From Parabacteroides sp. PH5-46 (GTDB taxonomy: Bacteria; Bacteroidota; Bacteroidia; Bacteroidales; Tannerellaceae), in assembly GCF_029892785.1 (NCBI RefSeq), contig NZ_JARXXA010000015.1, forward strand, positions 1 through 64,000: DNA of 64,000 nt, given 5' to 3'. The translations under genes were made by a program, and so were the position numbers. The number at the start of each line of letters is the position of its first letter. The stretch's first letter is position 1. This document shows, piece by piece, positions 1-9,175 of this stretch. The notes beneath the pieces were generated by a model. The model saw nothing but the letters and a program-made list of their open reading frames with translations. It ran no database searches and was not told the origin of the DNA.

Positions 1-58
1 CAGATAAAGATACTAATTCTTGCAGATATAAACAAGAAATAATCAAACTAATATATTG

Positions 59-487
59 TCAATCAAATAAATGAAATGCTTTTAAGGATAGACTACTTAT
101 TTCCTGCTTTTCCCGAAACGTATTAAACGACTCCAACAGCAGAATGTCTTCCTGCTTAACAGGTGCGTTATTCGGGATATGACTCAAAATTTCATATTTG
201 CACAGCATAACTTGTTTAGCCACCTCTCCAATATATTGCTCAATGCTTTCAGGTACGTACTTAAATAGCTCAACATGATCTCCATGATAGTGTGTATAGA
301 AGATAGCATCCACTCCCTCTGTTAGGTTTCTGATGCTCTCTTTGTTTGCTTTATCATCCTGAGCAGGATTGTCACCTTCAGGAAGATTCTGTCCTAAGTC
401 GATAATTACCTTACACTTATCAGTCGCTATCTCTGTAATACAGCCACCGATTTGATTGATACCTCTGTGAATGGTTATACGCAGCAT
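59..487 (-). pseudogene. truncated metallo-beta-lactamase-fold hydrolase
   Basis: The 142-residue product begins like an RNase J/beta-CASP-type metallo-beta-lactamase-fold hydrolase: an early strand, IIDLGQNLP, then the metal-binding motif T-H66-Y-H68-G-D70-H71. The fold normally needs about 200 residues or more, with further metal-binding His/Asp residues. Here the similarity stops soon after residue 125 and a TGA follows at 59-61. None of the three frames downstream to the window edge restores the expected second half. I infer a gene cut by deletion or rearrangement, unlikely to be an active hydrolase. The ATG follows the TAA of the upstream nuclease-like gene after one base, so the two are or were translationally coupled. 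The alternative is a genuinely short protein of unknown role. Confidence 0.55.
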
Positions 488-488
488 A

Positions 489-1136
489 TTAGTCTATTTT
501 ATCAAATTTATATCCCTCATAATATTGATACTCTGTAATATCCTTATATTTATCAGTTGATTTTCTTGTTCTTTTATTCTCTTTTGGCCACACAATTGCG
601 CATGTAACATTGCCATTCCAAGTTCTGTCAGTCATTAGTTTTGCTAATTCCATAAAAAAGTCCTTATCAGACTCTATCACCTCTTTAAAGTCTATCGCTT
701 GGTCTTTCACTTTGTTTACTCTTGATGATTTCAATTCGATTATCACAAGATTATCCTCTTTATCGATAGCTAAAATGTCATTTACTATTTTCCTACCAGC
801 CTTTATCATTACCAATTCTGAAGTTATAAAAGTCAGATTATCACCAAAAGGCAATAAATGGTTGTTATTAATGGCATAAGATATAATCCATGCTTGCAAT
901 GATTTTTCAGGAGTAGTACGACCTAAACCTTTGGGTGAAAAGTTCAAAATATCGTTTTCCGAACATTCTTCTCCCAAATCAGACGTTCCTAACTCTGGAG
1001 TTTCCGGATTTAGAGATATTAGAGAATATGAATTTTTATTTCCTCTGAAATGTGCCTGTTTTTCAAGTAGCACATCCTTGTATAAATTGTTATACTTTTT
1101 CGCTAATTGGAAATACTTAAATTCATTCTTTTCCAT
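489..1136 (-). CDS. PD-(D/E)XK nuclease-like protein (DUF91/NucS-like)
   Basis: A 215-residue soluble protein with no signal peptide. Residues 115-136 show the core of a PD-(D/E)XK nuclease: Asp120 in a strand, a turn, then VIIELK with Glu134 and Lys136. An upstream Glu77 in TPEKSLQAW resembles the first acidic residue of the NucS/DUF91 group. The first 70 residues are polar and unassigned. It is the first gene of a two-gene minus-strand unit with the metallo-hydrolase fragment (TAA, one base, ATG). A nuclease paired with a beta-CASP-like hydrolase suggests nucleic-acid processing or defence, but neither substrate nor role can be read from the sequence. Confidence 0.5.
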   Translation of the reverse strand: MEKNEFKYFQLAKKYNNLYKDVLLEKQAHFRGNKNSYSLISLNPETPELGTSDLGEECSENDILNFSPKGLGRTTPEKSLQAWIISYAINNNHLLPFGDNLTFITSELVMIKAGRKIVNDILAIDKEDNLVIIELKSSRVNKVKDQAIDFKEVIESDKDFFMELAKLMTDRTWNGNVTCAIVWPKENKRTRKSTDKYKDITEYQYYEGYKFDKID

Positions 1137-1202
1137 GATTCCTTTTTATAATTAGCCTTATTTATATTCCGCAATATAGTTATTTGTGAAATATAAAAAG
1201 AC

Positions 1203-1230
1203 AGCCGCAAAGGAATAACTCTTTGCGGCT
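1203..1230 (-). terminator. intrinsic terminator downstream of the adhesin gene
   Basis: A perfect 10-bp stem (AGCCGCAAAG at 1203-1212 with CTTTGCGGCT at 1221-1230) and an 8-nt loop. On the minus strand it is followed by a T-rich stretch (GTCTTTTTAT). It lies 45 bp past the adhesin stop codon. Confidence 0.8.
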
Positions 1231-1274
1231 GCTGATTTATCTAATAGATAGTTGTGTGTAGGATAAATTTGTGT

Positions 1275-4200
1275 TTATCGAACTACTACTTTTTGGTTAA
1301 ATCCGCTTTCGAACACTACTATATAAATACCTTTTGCTAATGGAAGGTTTTGTGTTTCCTTCGCTGATAAGACAAGTTGTTTGTACAACTGTCCGGTAAG
1401 TGTATAGATGCGTGCTTTATCGGCTTGTGGAGTACAGATGTACAACTGTCCACCTGATGACCATACTTTCTGAGCGTTAGACAATTCTTCGATACCGGTA
1501 GGTATGTCGTTGCTTGTCCATGCTGCATAGAGTGTAATATTTTCGGTTACAATAGTAGAAGCTGTATACTGTGTACCTGAAGCGTTTGGTCCGGTAAACC
1601 AGCCGTTGAATGTATGGTCTGCACGTGTAGGTACAGGTAATGTTCCTGCAGCAGCACCTTCGGCAACTGTCATTGCAGAAGGAGATACCGAGCCACCGTC
1701 CGCATCAAAAGTCAGCGTGTATGTAATGGTTACCGGAGGCTGCGCGCTGGAAATAGTAGTGAAACTATTGCCATTGTTCGGAAGCATTTCATCATCAGCC
1801 ATATTCTTGAAGCCGGATATCTGTATTGTATACGTTTCACTGTTTGCCAAAGCGCTATACGAAATCGTATAAGCATTGCCAGCCCATATTGCAGCAGCGG
1901 CATCTAATGTTACAGGTGTTGTACCATTATCAAGTGTAACGACTCCTGCTACAGTAGTATTCATCGCTTCGTTGAAGGTAATCACGATATTGCCACTGAT
2001 GGCTACATCGGTAGCATTATTAGCCGGAGAAACAGAGAGTACCATAGGCAATGCTGCAGCACCCGGAATAAATTTAAAGTTTACAACATCTGGCAATGCA
2101 TTGTATGACGCATCTCTGAAGCCTGTAAAATTAACTGTGTATTCCTGTGTAGGCACAAAATCGTTACACTCTATTGTATAGACGGTGTTATTTTCCGACC
2201 AGAATCCCGGATAGTAAAGAGTTAATCCGGCAGGAGTAATTGATATGGATGCAGGAATGTCTGTTCCATCCATTGACTCATTGAAGGTCAATACGATTTT
2301 GTCTTTGCCTACTTCCGGAGTAATAACACCAACAAGGCTAAACGACGGTGCGGTGATATCATCTCCACCTGCCGTGAACTTGTTATCCGGGTTGTTATTA
2401 GCATCCATGATATTTCCGGCTACATCTCTGAAATCGTGGATAGAAATAGCATACTCCGTACCGCTGGTAAGACCTTCATACCGGATGGTATAAGCAGTAG
2501 AATCGGCCGACCATGTACCTGCTAAAGGTAATGTTCCCACACCTTGATCTAGAGTTACCGCACCATAGATAGTGCTCATGGGCTCATTAAATGTAATTGT
2601 TATATTCCCGCTGGTAGCGCCGGAGATATAGATACTGTCAGCTGAGTTCGTGTATGTACGCGCTACTCCCGGTTTAATGGCATCTCCCATCGCAGAAGCG
2701 GCTGTAAGCGTAGTGAAGCTGTTTTCCTTATTGGTTGTCAATACATTGTTTGCTGCATCCCGGAAACCTTCGATGCGGATGGTGTAAGTCGTATTGTATG
2801 CAAGACCGCTATACGGAATCTGGCAGGTAGCTCCTGCAAGAGTAGGTGTGCCTGTAAGTTCGATATCATTCAGGAATACCTTGCCGACAATAGCTATATC
2901 TTTACTGAATGTAATTTCAATCGTACCATCAATGGCAAGGTCTAGTGTTGCATTAGCCGGAGTTACAGCCGTAACGATAGGTGCAATCACATCTGCAGCT
3001 TCCTGATAAGAAGCACTCAAAGGAGCAACATTATCATCATCTTCTACTACTACTGCCAAATAAGGGCGTGAGAGGTCGATACTTGTGTAAGTCGTTGTTC
3101 CCGTCAATGTAGCTTCTGGGGTAGCCGTATTTACATCAACAGGAGAAGTAGCCGATTGATATACTTTGTATGTCAATGCCGAAGCCACCGTTACGTCATC
3201 CGATGCTGGCGCCCAGCTCCATGTAACAGAAGCTGCAGCTGCGTCAAAAGCAGCGAGGATTACACCACCGGGAACAGGAGCTGCATTCCCTGCTGCATCT
3301 GCGAATGCACCGTTTACATCTATAGCGTTGGCAGGATTAGTAATGATGCGAGAAGTTGTTCCATCAATGTAGTTGGCATAGATGGTAGCACCTGACAATC
3401 CATAGTCAGCCGAAGCATCATAATTAAATGCTGGAGTACCAGCTGTTCCGTCTGCTTTTTTCCACAGATTGTTTGTTAAGTCTGCAAAATAAACATTGCC
3501 TGAAGCATCTTTAGCTACCAAGGTACCTGCATTGGCAACATTGTTGGTTCCGGTAACACTTGTGATTTCATCCACAAATGTTAATGTTGCTCCAAATGTA
3601 GAGTAGGCAGCTTTTGCCTTTACTGATCCCGAGTACCCACTAATATTATCATCAACGTTAGCAGCACCCTCGTTATCAAGCACCCGGCTATTTAAGAGAA
3701 TGGCACCTTCGTTCCATCTTAGATAAACTCCACCTCCTTTACCGCCTGCTGTATTTTTTTTAATAATCGAATTAGCAATCGTTAAGTTTTTCCCAGTGCC
3801 ATTAGCGAAAATAGCACCACCGTTTGCTTCTGTTGTATTCTCTTCGAATATGCAATTGACAATAATATCCCTTTTGGCAATGTTACTTGTAGCATTCGCC
3901 GTATAAATAGCGCCACCTCCATAGTTGATGCTAGAACCAGTCGTTTTATTGCCTGTAAAGAGGGCATTTTGGACAGTCATAGTACTTGTGCTGCTATTAT
4001 AAATAGCACCGCCTTGTCCGCTGGTATTATCACTTTTATGGTATGCTTTGTTTTTAGCAAAGGTTCCACCGTCAACCGTTATAGATGTTCCTGCGTTCAT
4101 AATAGCACCGCCTAATCCAGGAGTAGTACCACCCGCTAAAGAACCTACTTCATTACCGATAAAGTCGGTATTCGTAAGAACCAATATGGAGTTGGCAACA

Positions 4201-5780
4201 TCTATTGCGCCACCATGCTGACCGGCAGCCTTATTGTTCTCAAACAAGCTATTTGTAATCGTGATTTCGCAATCTGTCATACTTGATGTACTTTCAATAG
4301 CTCCACCATTGGTTCCGGCTGTATTACCTTTAAACACAGTTCCTGTTATGTTCATCGGTTTTGTACTATTATAGTTGTATATCGCACCACCACTTTCATC
4401 GGCCGAGTTACCTTCGAACTTGCCGCCATTGACGGTCAGCACAACATTCTGTCCTTTGAAGTAAACTGCTCCGCCATCTCCTGTGGAGGGAGCCGAATTC
4501 TCTATAAAATCTACATTGGTAAGATTTACATTGCCATCAAAATTCTGTGTCCCTACATTTACATAAATCGCACCGCCGCCGAAAGGAGAAGGGTTGGTAA
4601 GCGTATTCTTATAAAACCTGGTATCTGATACGTTCAGCGTAGCGCTATAAGTTGCGATGGCGCCTCCTTCGTTTTCGGCTTTGTTATTCTGGAAAACGCA
4701 TCCGTCGTTTATTGTAAGTACAGTAACAGTAGCATCGGCACTTGCATTACCATCGTTGTATATAGCACCGCCACCGCCAACTAGATTTGTTGTTTCACTA
4801 ATGTTTCCATTAAAAAAAGAATGGCTGATGGTAAGGACTCCGTTATCGTTGTGAATAGCTACAGCCTTCGTGTTAGCTGAAAAATCGGAGTCTTTGATAA
4901 CATTCTGCGTATTTTTGCTACTATTATATAATACAGAGGCGAACAGGGTTCCTGTTCCGGTAAGACTATGCGCCTCGAACTTAGTAGCTGCTATATCTAT
5001 CAAACCTGCATTCCATATAGCTCCACCAAAATTGGTAGATTTGTTGTCAATAAAGGTTGTAACGTTACCCGCAGCTTCTTTTATATAAAGTGCACCACCA
5101 TTTTCGTTATAAATAGCACCGCCACCTTTGCTTTTGTCATCGCCTCCGGTAAATTTATTAATTGTAAAAAATCCATCATAAATCGTCAACATACCACCAT
5201 TATAAATGGCGCCGCCGCCGGTAGACGTAGCTTCATTCTCTGAGAAGACTACTCCTTTAAGCTTAAGCTCTGTTTTGTTATAAATGGCACCACCATTTTC
5301 GGCCTTCCCTTGAGCAAGAGTGATATTTTCGATGGTTACATTGATAGGATAGCCGTCTGAACCGATAATATCAGGTATATTAAATATACCGCCTTCACTC
5401 GGAACGGGCGTAACACCGGAACCACCAATGATTACATCATCCGCTAAAGCACTGCTGTTATAAATCCAGATATGGTTTCCAATCGAAATATTGCCACTGG
5501 TTAGCGTGATAGTACCAGCGGTACCGTCAAACACAGATGGATCGAAAGTTATCACAACAGGCCGATCCACCTTTACATCAGGGTTTGTAACCAAAAGATT
5601 GGCTGAATCAACAGCTGCACGCAAGGAACCAGGCCCAGCGTCACTTGTGGTTGATACTGTGAACAAATAGGTGTTCTTATCCGCAGCAGAGGCGGGTATA
5701 GCACTAAGGCTAATCAATAAAAACAGAAAAGCTCCCCAAAAGAGTTTTTTCTTAAATAACGTTGTAAAATTCATTTCCAT
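1275..5780 (-). CDS. large Pmp-like beta-helix adhesin with Ig-like repeats and T9SS sorting domain
   Basis: A 1501-residue secreted protein. Residues 1-33 are a signal peptide ending near PASA-A. Residues about 160-690 carry roughly sixteen GGA(I/V)-type motifs (GGAIYN and variants) spaced 25-45 residues apart, each often followed by an F..N motif. This is the pattern of chlamydial polymorphic outer membrane proteins and right-handed beta-helices. Four SbsA/Big_5-like Ig domains follow (about 950-1370; each has VTPAN or similar, ITFxExM, YTI and GFRDxxxN). Next comes one InlB B-type repeat (FDADGGSV...FNGWFT...LYAAWT). The last 70 residues resemble a type A T9SS sorting domain (ARIYTLTGQLYKQ...LAKGIYIVVF...KVVVR). 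I infer a surface adhesin exported by T9SS and held in the outer layer. A start at the third codon (Met) is equally possible. It is monocistronic, with a terminator downstream and a repeat array upstream. Confidence 0.85.
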   Translation of the reverse strand: MEMNFTTLFKKKLFWGAFLFLLISLSAIPASAADKNTYLFTVSTTSDAGPGSLRAAVDSANLLVTNPDVKVDRPVVITFDPSVFDGTAGTITLTSGNISIGNHIWIYNSSALADDVIIGGSGVTPVPSEGGIFNIPDIIGSDGYPINVTIENITLAQGKAENGGAIYNKTELKLKGVVFSENEATSTGGGAIYNGGMLTIYDGFFTINKFTGGDDKSKGGGAIYNENGGALYIKEAAGNVTTFIDNKSTNFGGAIWNAGLIDIAATKFEAHSLTGTGTLFASVLYNSSKNTQNVIKDSDFSANTKAVAIHNDNGVLTISHSFFNGNISETTNLVGGGGAIYNDGNASADATVTVLTINDGCVFQNNKAENEGGAIATYSATLNVSDTRFYKNTLTNPSPFGGGAIYVNVGTQNFDGNVNLTNVDFIENSAPSTGDGGAVYFKGQNVVLTVNGGKFEGNSADESGGAIYNYNSTKPMNITGTVFKGNTAGTNGGAIESTSSMTDCEITITNSLFENNKAAGQHGGAIDVANSILVLTNTDFIGNEVGSLAGGTTPGLGGAIMNAGTSITVDGGTFAKNKAYHKSDNTSGQGGAIYNSSTSTMTVQNALFTGNKTTGSSINYGGGAIYTANATSNIAKRDIIVNCIFEENTTEANGGAIFANGTGKNLTIANSIIKKNTAGGKGGGVYLRWNEGAILLNSRVLDNEGAANVDDNISGYSGSVKAKAAYSTFGATLTFVDEITSVTGTNNVANAGTLVAKDASGNVYFADLTNNLWKKADGTAGTPAFNYDASADYGLSGATIYANYIDGTTSRIITNPANAIDVNGAFADAAGNAAPVPGGVILAAFDAAAASVTWSWAPASDDVTVASALTYKVYQSATSPVDVNTATPEATLTGTTTYTSIDLSRPYLAVVVEDDDNVAPLSASYQEAADVIAPIVTAVTPANATLDLAIDGTIEITFSKDIAIVGKVFLNDIELTGTPTLAGATCQIPYSGLAYNTTYTIRIEGFRDAANNVLTTNKENSFTTLTAASAMGDAIKPGVARTYTNSADSIYISGATSGNITITFNEPMSTIYGAVTLDQGVGTLPLAGTWSADSTAYTIRYEGLTSGTEYAISIHDFRDVAGNIMDANNNPDNKFTAGGDDITAPSFSLVGVITPEVGKDKIVLTFNESMDGTDIPASISITPAGLTLYYPGFWSENNTVYTIECNDFVPTQEYTVNFTGFRDASYNALPDVVNFKFIPGAAALPMVLSVSPANNATDVAISGNIVITFNEAMNTTVAGVVTLDNGTTPVTLDAAAAIWAGNAYTISYSALANSETYTIQISGFKNMADDEMLPNNGNSFTTISSAQPPVTITYTLTFDADGGSVSPSAMTVAEGAAAGTLPVPTRADHTFNGWFTGPNASGTQYTASTIVTENITLYAAWTSNDIPTGIEELSNAQKVWSSGGQLYICTPQADKARIYTLTGQLYKQLVLSAKETQNLPLAKGIYIVVFESGFNQKVVVR

Positions 5781-5830
5781 ACTTCCTTTTTAATTAGTAA
5801 TTAGTAGTAAAATCTGTTAGAATAGGTTTT

Positions 5831-5906
5831 TAAAACAAGGGACGAAATTATCGTAGGAGCTCCTAAAAAAGGCGACAATTCGTCTTTTTTACCCGACAAT
5901 TCGTCC
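5831..5906. repeat. short array of micro-palindromes with ~21-bp period upstream of the adhesin gene
   Basis: The 12-bp word CGACAATTCGTC occurs at 5873-5884 and again at 5894-5905, exactly 21 bp apart; each copy is a near-palindrome around AATT. Just upstream are a perfect 12-bp palindrome TAGGAGCTCCTA (5854-5865) and a related inverted word, GACGAAATTATCG (5841-5853). The block occupies the gap between the TPR/AraC regulator and the adhesin, about 90 bp before the adhesin start. It could be a regulator-binding region, or a member of the 21-22 bp array class seen elsewhere in the window. Confidence 0.6.
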
Positions 5907-5958
5907 AAAATGAGGAATTTATGGAATAAGGTCTGGATTTAACAGAAGTAGGAATATT

Positions 5959-7704
5959 TTAATTTCGGCTCATCTTACGATAGTTGCGAGGAGACATACC
6001 ATATTCCTTCTGAAACTGGCGTTGGAAAGTACGGGCAGTACCGAAACCGGCCATTTCGGCTATTTCTTCCATCGACAGGTCGGAATTTTCTAATAAAGCT
6101 ATAGCATCTTTTAGTCGCAAACTATTAATGTAAATAGGAAAAGTAGTACCAAAACAATATTGGAAAGCGTCGATAAACATCGTTTTATTGACCCCCAGGC
6201 GAGTAATCAAATCATCACGCACAAGATCGGAATTACGATATAAATGCTCTTTGAGGATCAGGGTGCGAATCTCGTTGCATAGTTTATCCCGTCTGCTTTC
6301 CGGACAAAGGATGTCACCATCAGCATCAGGCAAAGGTTTGTTCAGGATTTCCTGCTCCTGTGCTTTCCACTGCTCTTGCATTTCCTTGATTTGCTTTACC
6401 ATAGCGCGATTCTTTATCCGTATCTTCCGCCAGTTGAGTGTTATAAGGATAATGATTGCGAGGAGCAATACCAGTCCAATAGCAGCAGCTATTAATTCTG
6501 TTTCACGTTGTTGAAGAGCCGATTGCGTTTTCTGGATGAGCATTTCCTTTTGATTGGTTTCATAGATGACAGCCATTTCTAAGGCATCACTCTCTTTTTG
6601 CAAGATACGCATGCTGTCTGTAACAGCAATTTGTTTTTGCGCATAGTCTAATGCCGTCCGGTAATCATTCAGTCCGGTATAAACAGAGGATAATAGCGAA
6701 TAGGCTGTTTCTCGGGCTTCTCCACTATTTTCATTTCTTTCTTGCAAGTAAATTTCATGTTCTTTCAGTGTTGCCAGCGCTTCATCGTATTTTTTTGTAC
6801 GGATAAGATAATCAACAATAAGTCTTGTAAAATAGAGGTGGTTGCCCGTTTCATGATACAGCTTTTCGTCCGCAATATTCAAGGAACGGAATTTCTGGTA
6901 CCATTGTTCCGCCTCGTTTTCTCTTCCCATGATATGCAAAACTGTTGTCATTCTCGGGATATATTCGCCTTGTAGTACCTGAACCGCACTTCTGTGGTTA
7001 GGTGAATCTAACCGGATAAGCTCCGTCACAGTCGAATCTACTACCAGGAGATAGTGACAGGCTTGCTCATATTGCTCCATTTCCATCAGCCATTCCGCTG
7101 CCCTGGTCCATAGGGACGACTTGGTAACCAAGGCATAAGGAGCATCTCCACTGATCATCTGAATGCCTTTATTAAGGTACTCTTCTGCCTTATCCTTATC
7201 ACCCAGTTTGAAATGCGTCTCGGCTAAATGAGAAAGTGCCCGTCCAATGTAAGGCTGGTGTCGAGGGTCTGTTTCATCGGCCAGTTCCAGTATATATTCG
7301 GAATAGCGCACCACATTTTCGTAGTCCTCCAGGTTATTATAATTACTCAATAAGGCTGAACCGATAAATATCTGTGTCCAATTGGCTTGGGGTGCGGTTT
7401 CCAAAGCCCGTTTATAATAATGAAGGCTTATTCTGTACTTCCCCTGGTCACTATAAATCCGGCCTTGTAAATAGTCTATCTCATATGAGGTGCACAATTT
7501 TCGTTCCTTCATTATATTCAACAGTTTCTGAGCCTTATCTGAAGTATCTCTAATTGCAGCTCGTACGGTGGTAGGAGTAATTAAACTATCAGGAAGGCTT
7601 TGGTAATCTATCTCTACTGTTTCTTTTTGTTCTTGTGCAACAGCACAATAGGAGACAATAAGTAGCAGAGATACATATATATATCTACGAAGAAGAGTTT
7701 GCAT
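5959..7704 (-). CDS. TPR-containing membrane-anchored AraC-type regulator
   Basis: About 581 residues from the Met at 7704. An upstream Met at 7713 is nearly as good; the longer reading to 7788 would overlap the likely promoter at 7730-7737. Order: signal peptide (YIYVSLLLIVSYCAVAQ), about 350 residues of helical TPR-like repeats (periplasmic), one membrane helix (IAAAIGLVLLLAIIILI), a short coiled linker (KEMQEQWKAQEQE), then an AraC-type double helix-turn-helix at the C-terminus (MEEIAEMAGFGTARTFQRQF, GMSPRNYR). This architecture is typical of Bacteroidetes sensors that join a periplasmic TPR domain to a cytoplasmic DNA-binding domain. The adhesin downstream on the same strand is the obvious candidate target, by position only. 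The ligand is unknown. Confidence 0.85.
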   Translation of the reverse strand: MQTLLRRYIYVSLLLIVSYCAVAQEQKETVEIDYQSLPDSLITPTTVRAAIRDTSDKAQKLLNIMKERKLCTSYEIDYLQGRIYSDQGKYRISLHYYKRALETAPQANWTQIFIGSALLSNYNNLEDYENVVRYSEYILELADETDPRHQPYIGRALSHLAETHFKLGDKDKAEEYLNKGIQMISGDAPYALVTKSSLWTRAAEWLMEMEQYEQACHYLLVVDSTVTELIRLDSPNHRSAVQVLQGEYIPRMTTVLHIMGRENEAEQWYQKFRSLNIADEKLYHETGNHLYFTRLIVDYLIRTKKYDEALATLKEHEIYLQERNENSGEARETAYSLLSSVYTGLNDYRTALDYAQKQIAVTDSMRILQKESDALEMAVIYETNQKEMLIQKTQSALQQRETELIAAAIGLVLLLAIIILITLNWRKIRIKNRAMVKQIKEMQEQWKAQEQEILNKPLPDADGDILCPESRRDKLCNEIRTLILKEHLYRNSDLVRDDLITRLGVNKTMFIDAFQYCFGTTFPIYINSLRLKDAIALLENSDLSMEEIAEMAGFGTARTFQRQFQKEYGMSPRNYRKMSRN

Positions 7705-7729
7705 TTCTATCATTTTTGGCAAATTTTGG

Positions 7730-7737
7730 CAAATGTA
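7730..7737 (-). promoter_or_regulatory. -7 promoter element of the TPR/AraC regulator
   Basis: CAAATGTA on the plus strand reads TACATTTG on the minus strand, matching the Bacteroidetes TAnnTTTG element. It favours the start at 7704 or 7713 over 7788. Confidence 0.45.
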
Positions 7738-7769
7738 CAAAACTTCATAAAAGTTTAACAATTTTTTCT

Positions 7770-7777
7770 TAGCTTTG
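7770..7777 (+). promoter_or_regulatory. -7 promoter element of the oxidoreductase gene
   Basis: TAGCTTTG matches TAnnTTTG, about 58 bp before the ATG at 7835. It is divergent from the element at 7730-7737, so the two promoters are back to back. Confidence 0.5.
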
Positions 7778-7834
7778 TGTGGAATCATCTATCTGTGAAA
7801 TAAAAGCTCAATATATAACCTTATAATCATACAT

Positions 7835-9163
7835 ATGGAAACACGCAGACAATTCCTGAAAACGTCGGCAACTGTCCTTGCTGCCGGGGTAACATCATCT
7901 ACTTGGGGAAATACGCTCTTGAATTTTCAAGGGAATGGGGCTAATGATAAGATTCGTGTAGGTCTTATCGGGTGCCGGAATATGGGGTGGGCTAATCTTT
8001 CTGATTTCTTGCTTCATAAAGATGTGGAGTGCATCGCTTTATGTGATATTGATCGTAATATACTGAATGAAAAGGCGGCTGAGTTGGAAAAAACAACTCA
8101 ACGCAAGCCTCAACTGTTCTCAGACTACCGGAGAATGCTTGAGATAAAAGAGCTGGATGTTGTGATTATCGGAACTCCGGATCATTGGCATTGTTTGCAA
8201 TTTACAGATGCTTGCTCGGCCGGGAAGGATGTGTATGTGGAAAAACCGATTGCCAATTATATTGCCGAATGTGACGCGATGGTCAATGCTGCCCGCAGGT
8301 ATGGACGTGTCGCCATTGTGGGACAGCAGCAACGGAGTGGTAATCACTGGAAAGCGATGGTAGACTACCTCAAAAGCGGCAAGCTGGGAACCATCGCTTC
8401 TGCCGATATATGGGCAAACTTTAATTATGGGGCTTTGAGCCTTCCCGTTCCAAACACTGCTGTTCCGGAAGGAGTAGATTATGATATGTGGCAGGGGCCG
8501 GCACAGGAAAGGCCTTTCAACAAACAACATTTTCATGGTTCCTGGCGGATGTTCTGGGCATACGGAGGGGGATTAATGACAGACTGGGGTGTACATTTAC
8601 TGGATATGGTGCTCTGGGGGATGGATATCAAACGAATGCCTCAACGTATCGTAGGACTGGGGGGCAAATTCGCTTATCCCGAAAATTGTCCGGAAACGTT
8701 CGATACCCAAAAAGTAGTGTATGAATTTGATTCTTTCCTGATGAGTTGGAGTCATGTCGGAGGTACGGAAACAGGCCCTTACAACCGGAATTATGGTATT
8801 GCATTTAAAGGAACCAACGGTACGCTGGTAGCCAATCGCGATAATTGGGAAATTATACCCGAATGGGATAACGCCAAGAAACTCAACAAAGCTGAGGTAA
8901 TCAAGGTTGAGGCCGATTTCCAGGATCATAAAGACCACGTCAGCAACTTCCTTGAATGTATGAAAAACCGGCATTTCGAGACGGCCTGTACCATTGAGAA
9001 TGGTAGTCTTTGTGCCAAATACGCACACCTGGGGAATATTGCGGCTCGCACTGGTTCGGCTTTGGTTTATGACGATTTCAACCAATGTTTTATCAATAAT
9101 GCAGAAGCCGATAAATACCTGCGGCCTTCTTATCGCTCACCATGGAAATTTCCTAACACCTAA
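7835..9163 (+). CDS. exported Gfo/Idh/MocA-family oxidoreductase
   Basis: A 442-residue NAD(P)-dependent sugar oxidoreductase family member. The N-terminus is a Tat signal (ETRRQFLKTSATVLAAG), so it should be exported folded with its cofactor. A Rossmann fold begins near residue 40 (VGLIGCRNMGWANL). EKP at 136-138 is the conserved motif carrying the catalytic-region Lys of this family. The C-terminal half has the family's substrate-domain motifs (MTDWGVHLLDMVLWG). It is followed 12 bp later by an exported isomerase-fold protein, so both probably act on one periplasmic sugar or keto-sugar. The exact substrate is not visible. Confidence 0.85.
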   Translation: METRRQFLKTSATVLAAGVTSSTWGNTLLNFQGNGANDKIRVGLIGCRNMGWANLSDFLLHKDVECIALCDIDRNILNEKAAELEKTTQRKPQLFSDYRRMLEIKELDVVIIGTPDHWHCLQFTDACSAGKDVYVEKPIANYIAECDAMVNAARRYGRVAIVGQQQRSGNHWKAMVDYLKSGKLGTIASADIWANFNYGALSLPVPNTAVPEGVDYDMWQGPAQERPFNKQHFHGSWRMFWAYGGGLMTDWGVHLLDMVLWGMDIKRMPQRIVGLGGKFAYPENCPETFDTQKVVYEFDSFLMSWSHVGGTETGPYNRNYGIAFKGTNGTLVANRDNWEIIPEWDNAKKLNKAEVIKVEADFQDHKDHVSNFLECMKNRHFETACTIENGSLCAKYAHLGNIAARTGSALVYDDFNQCFINNAEADKYLRPSYRSPWKFPNT

Positions 9164-9175
9164 TAAAGAAACGAT

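Noticed and set aside
1606-5243. Several open frames on the plus strand opposite the adhesin gene
   Set aside because: They are antisense shadows of the repetitive adhesin coding sequence, with no start context or family features.
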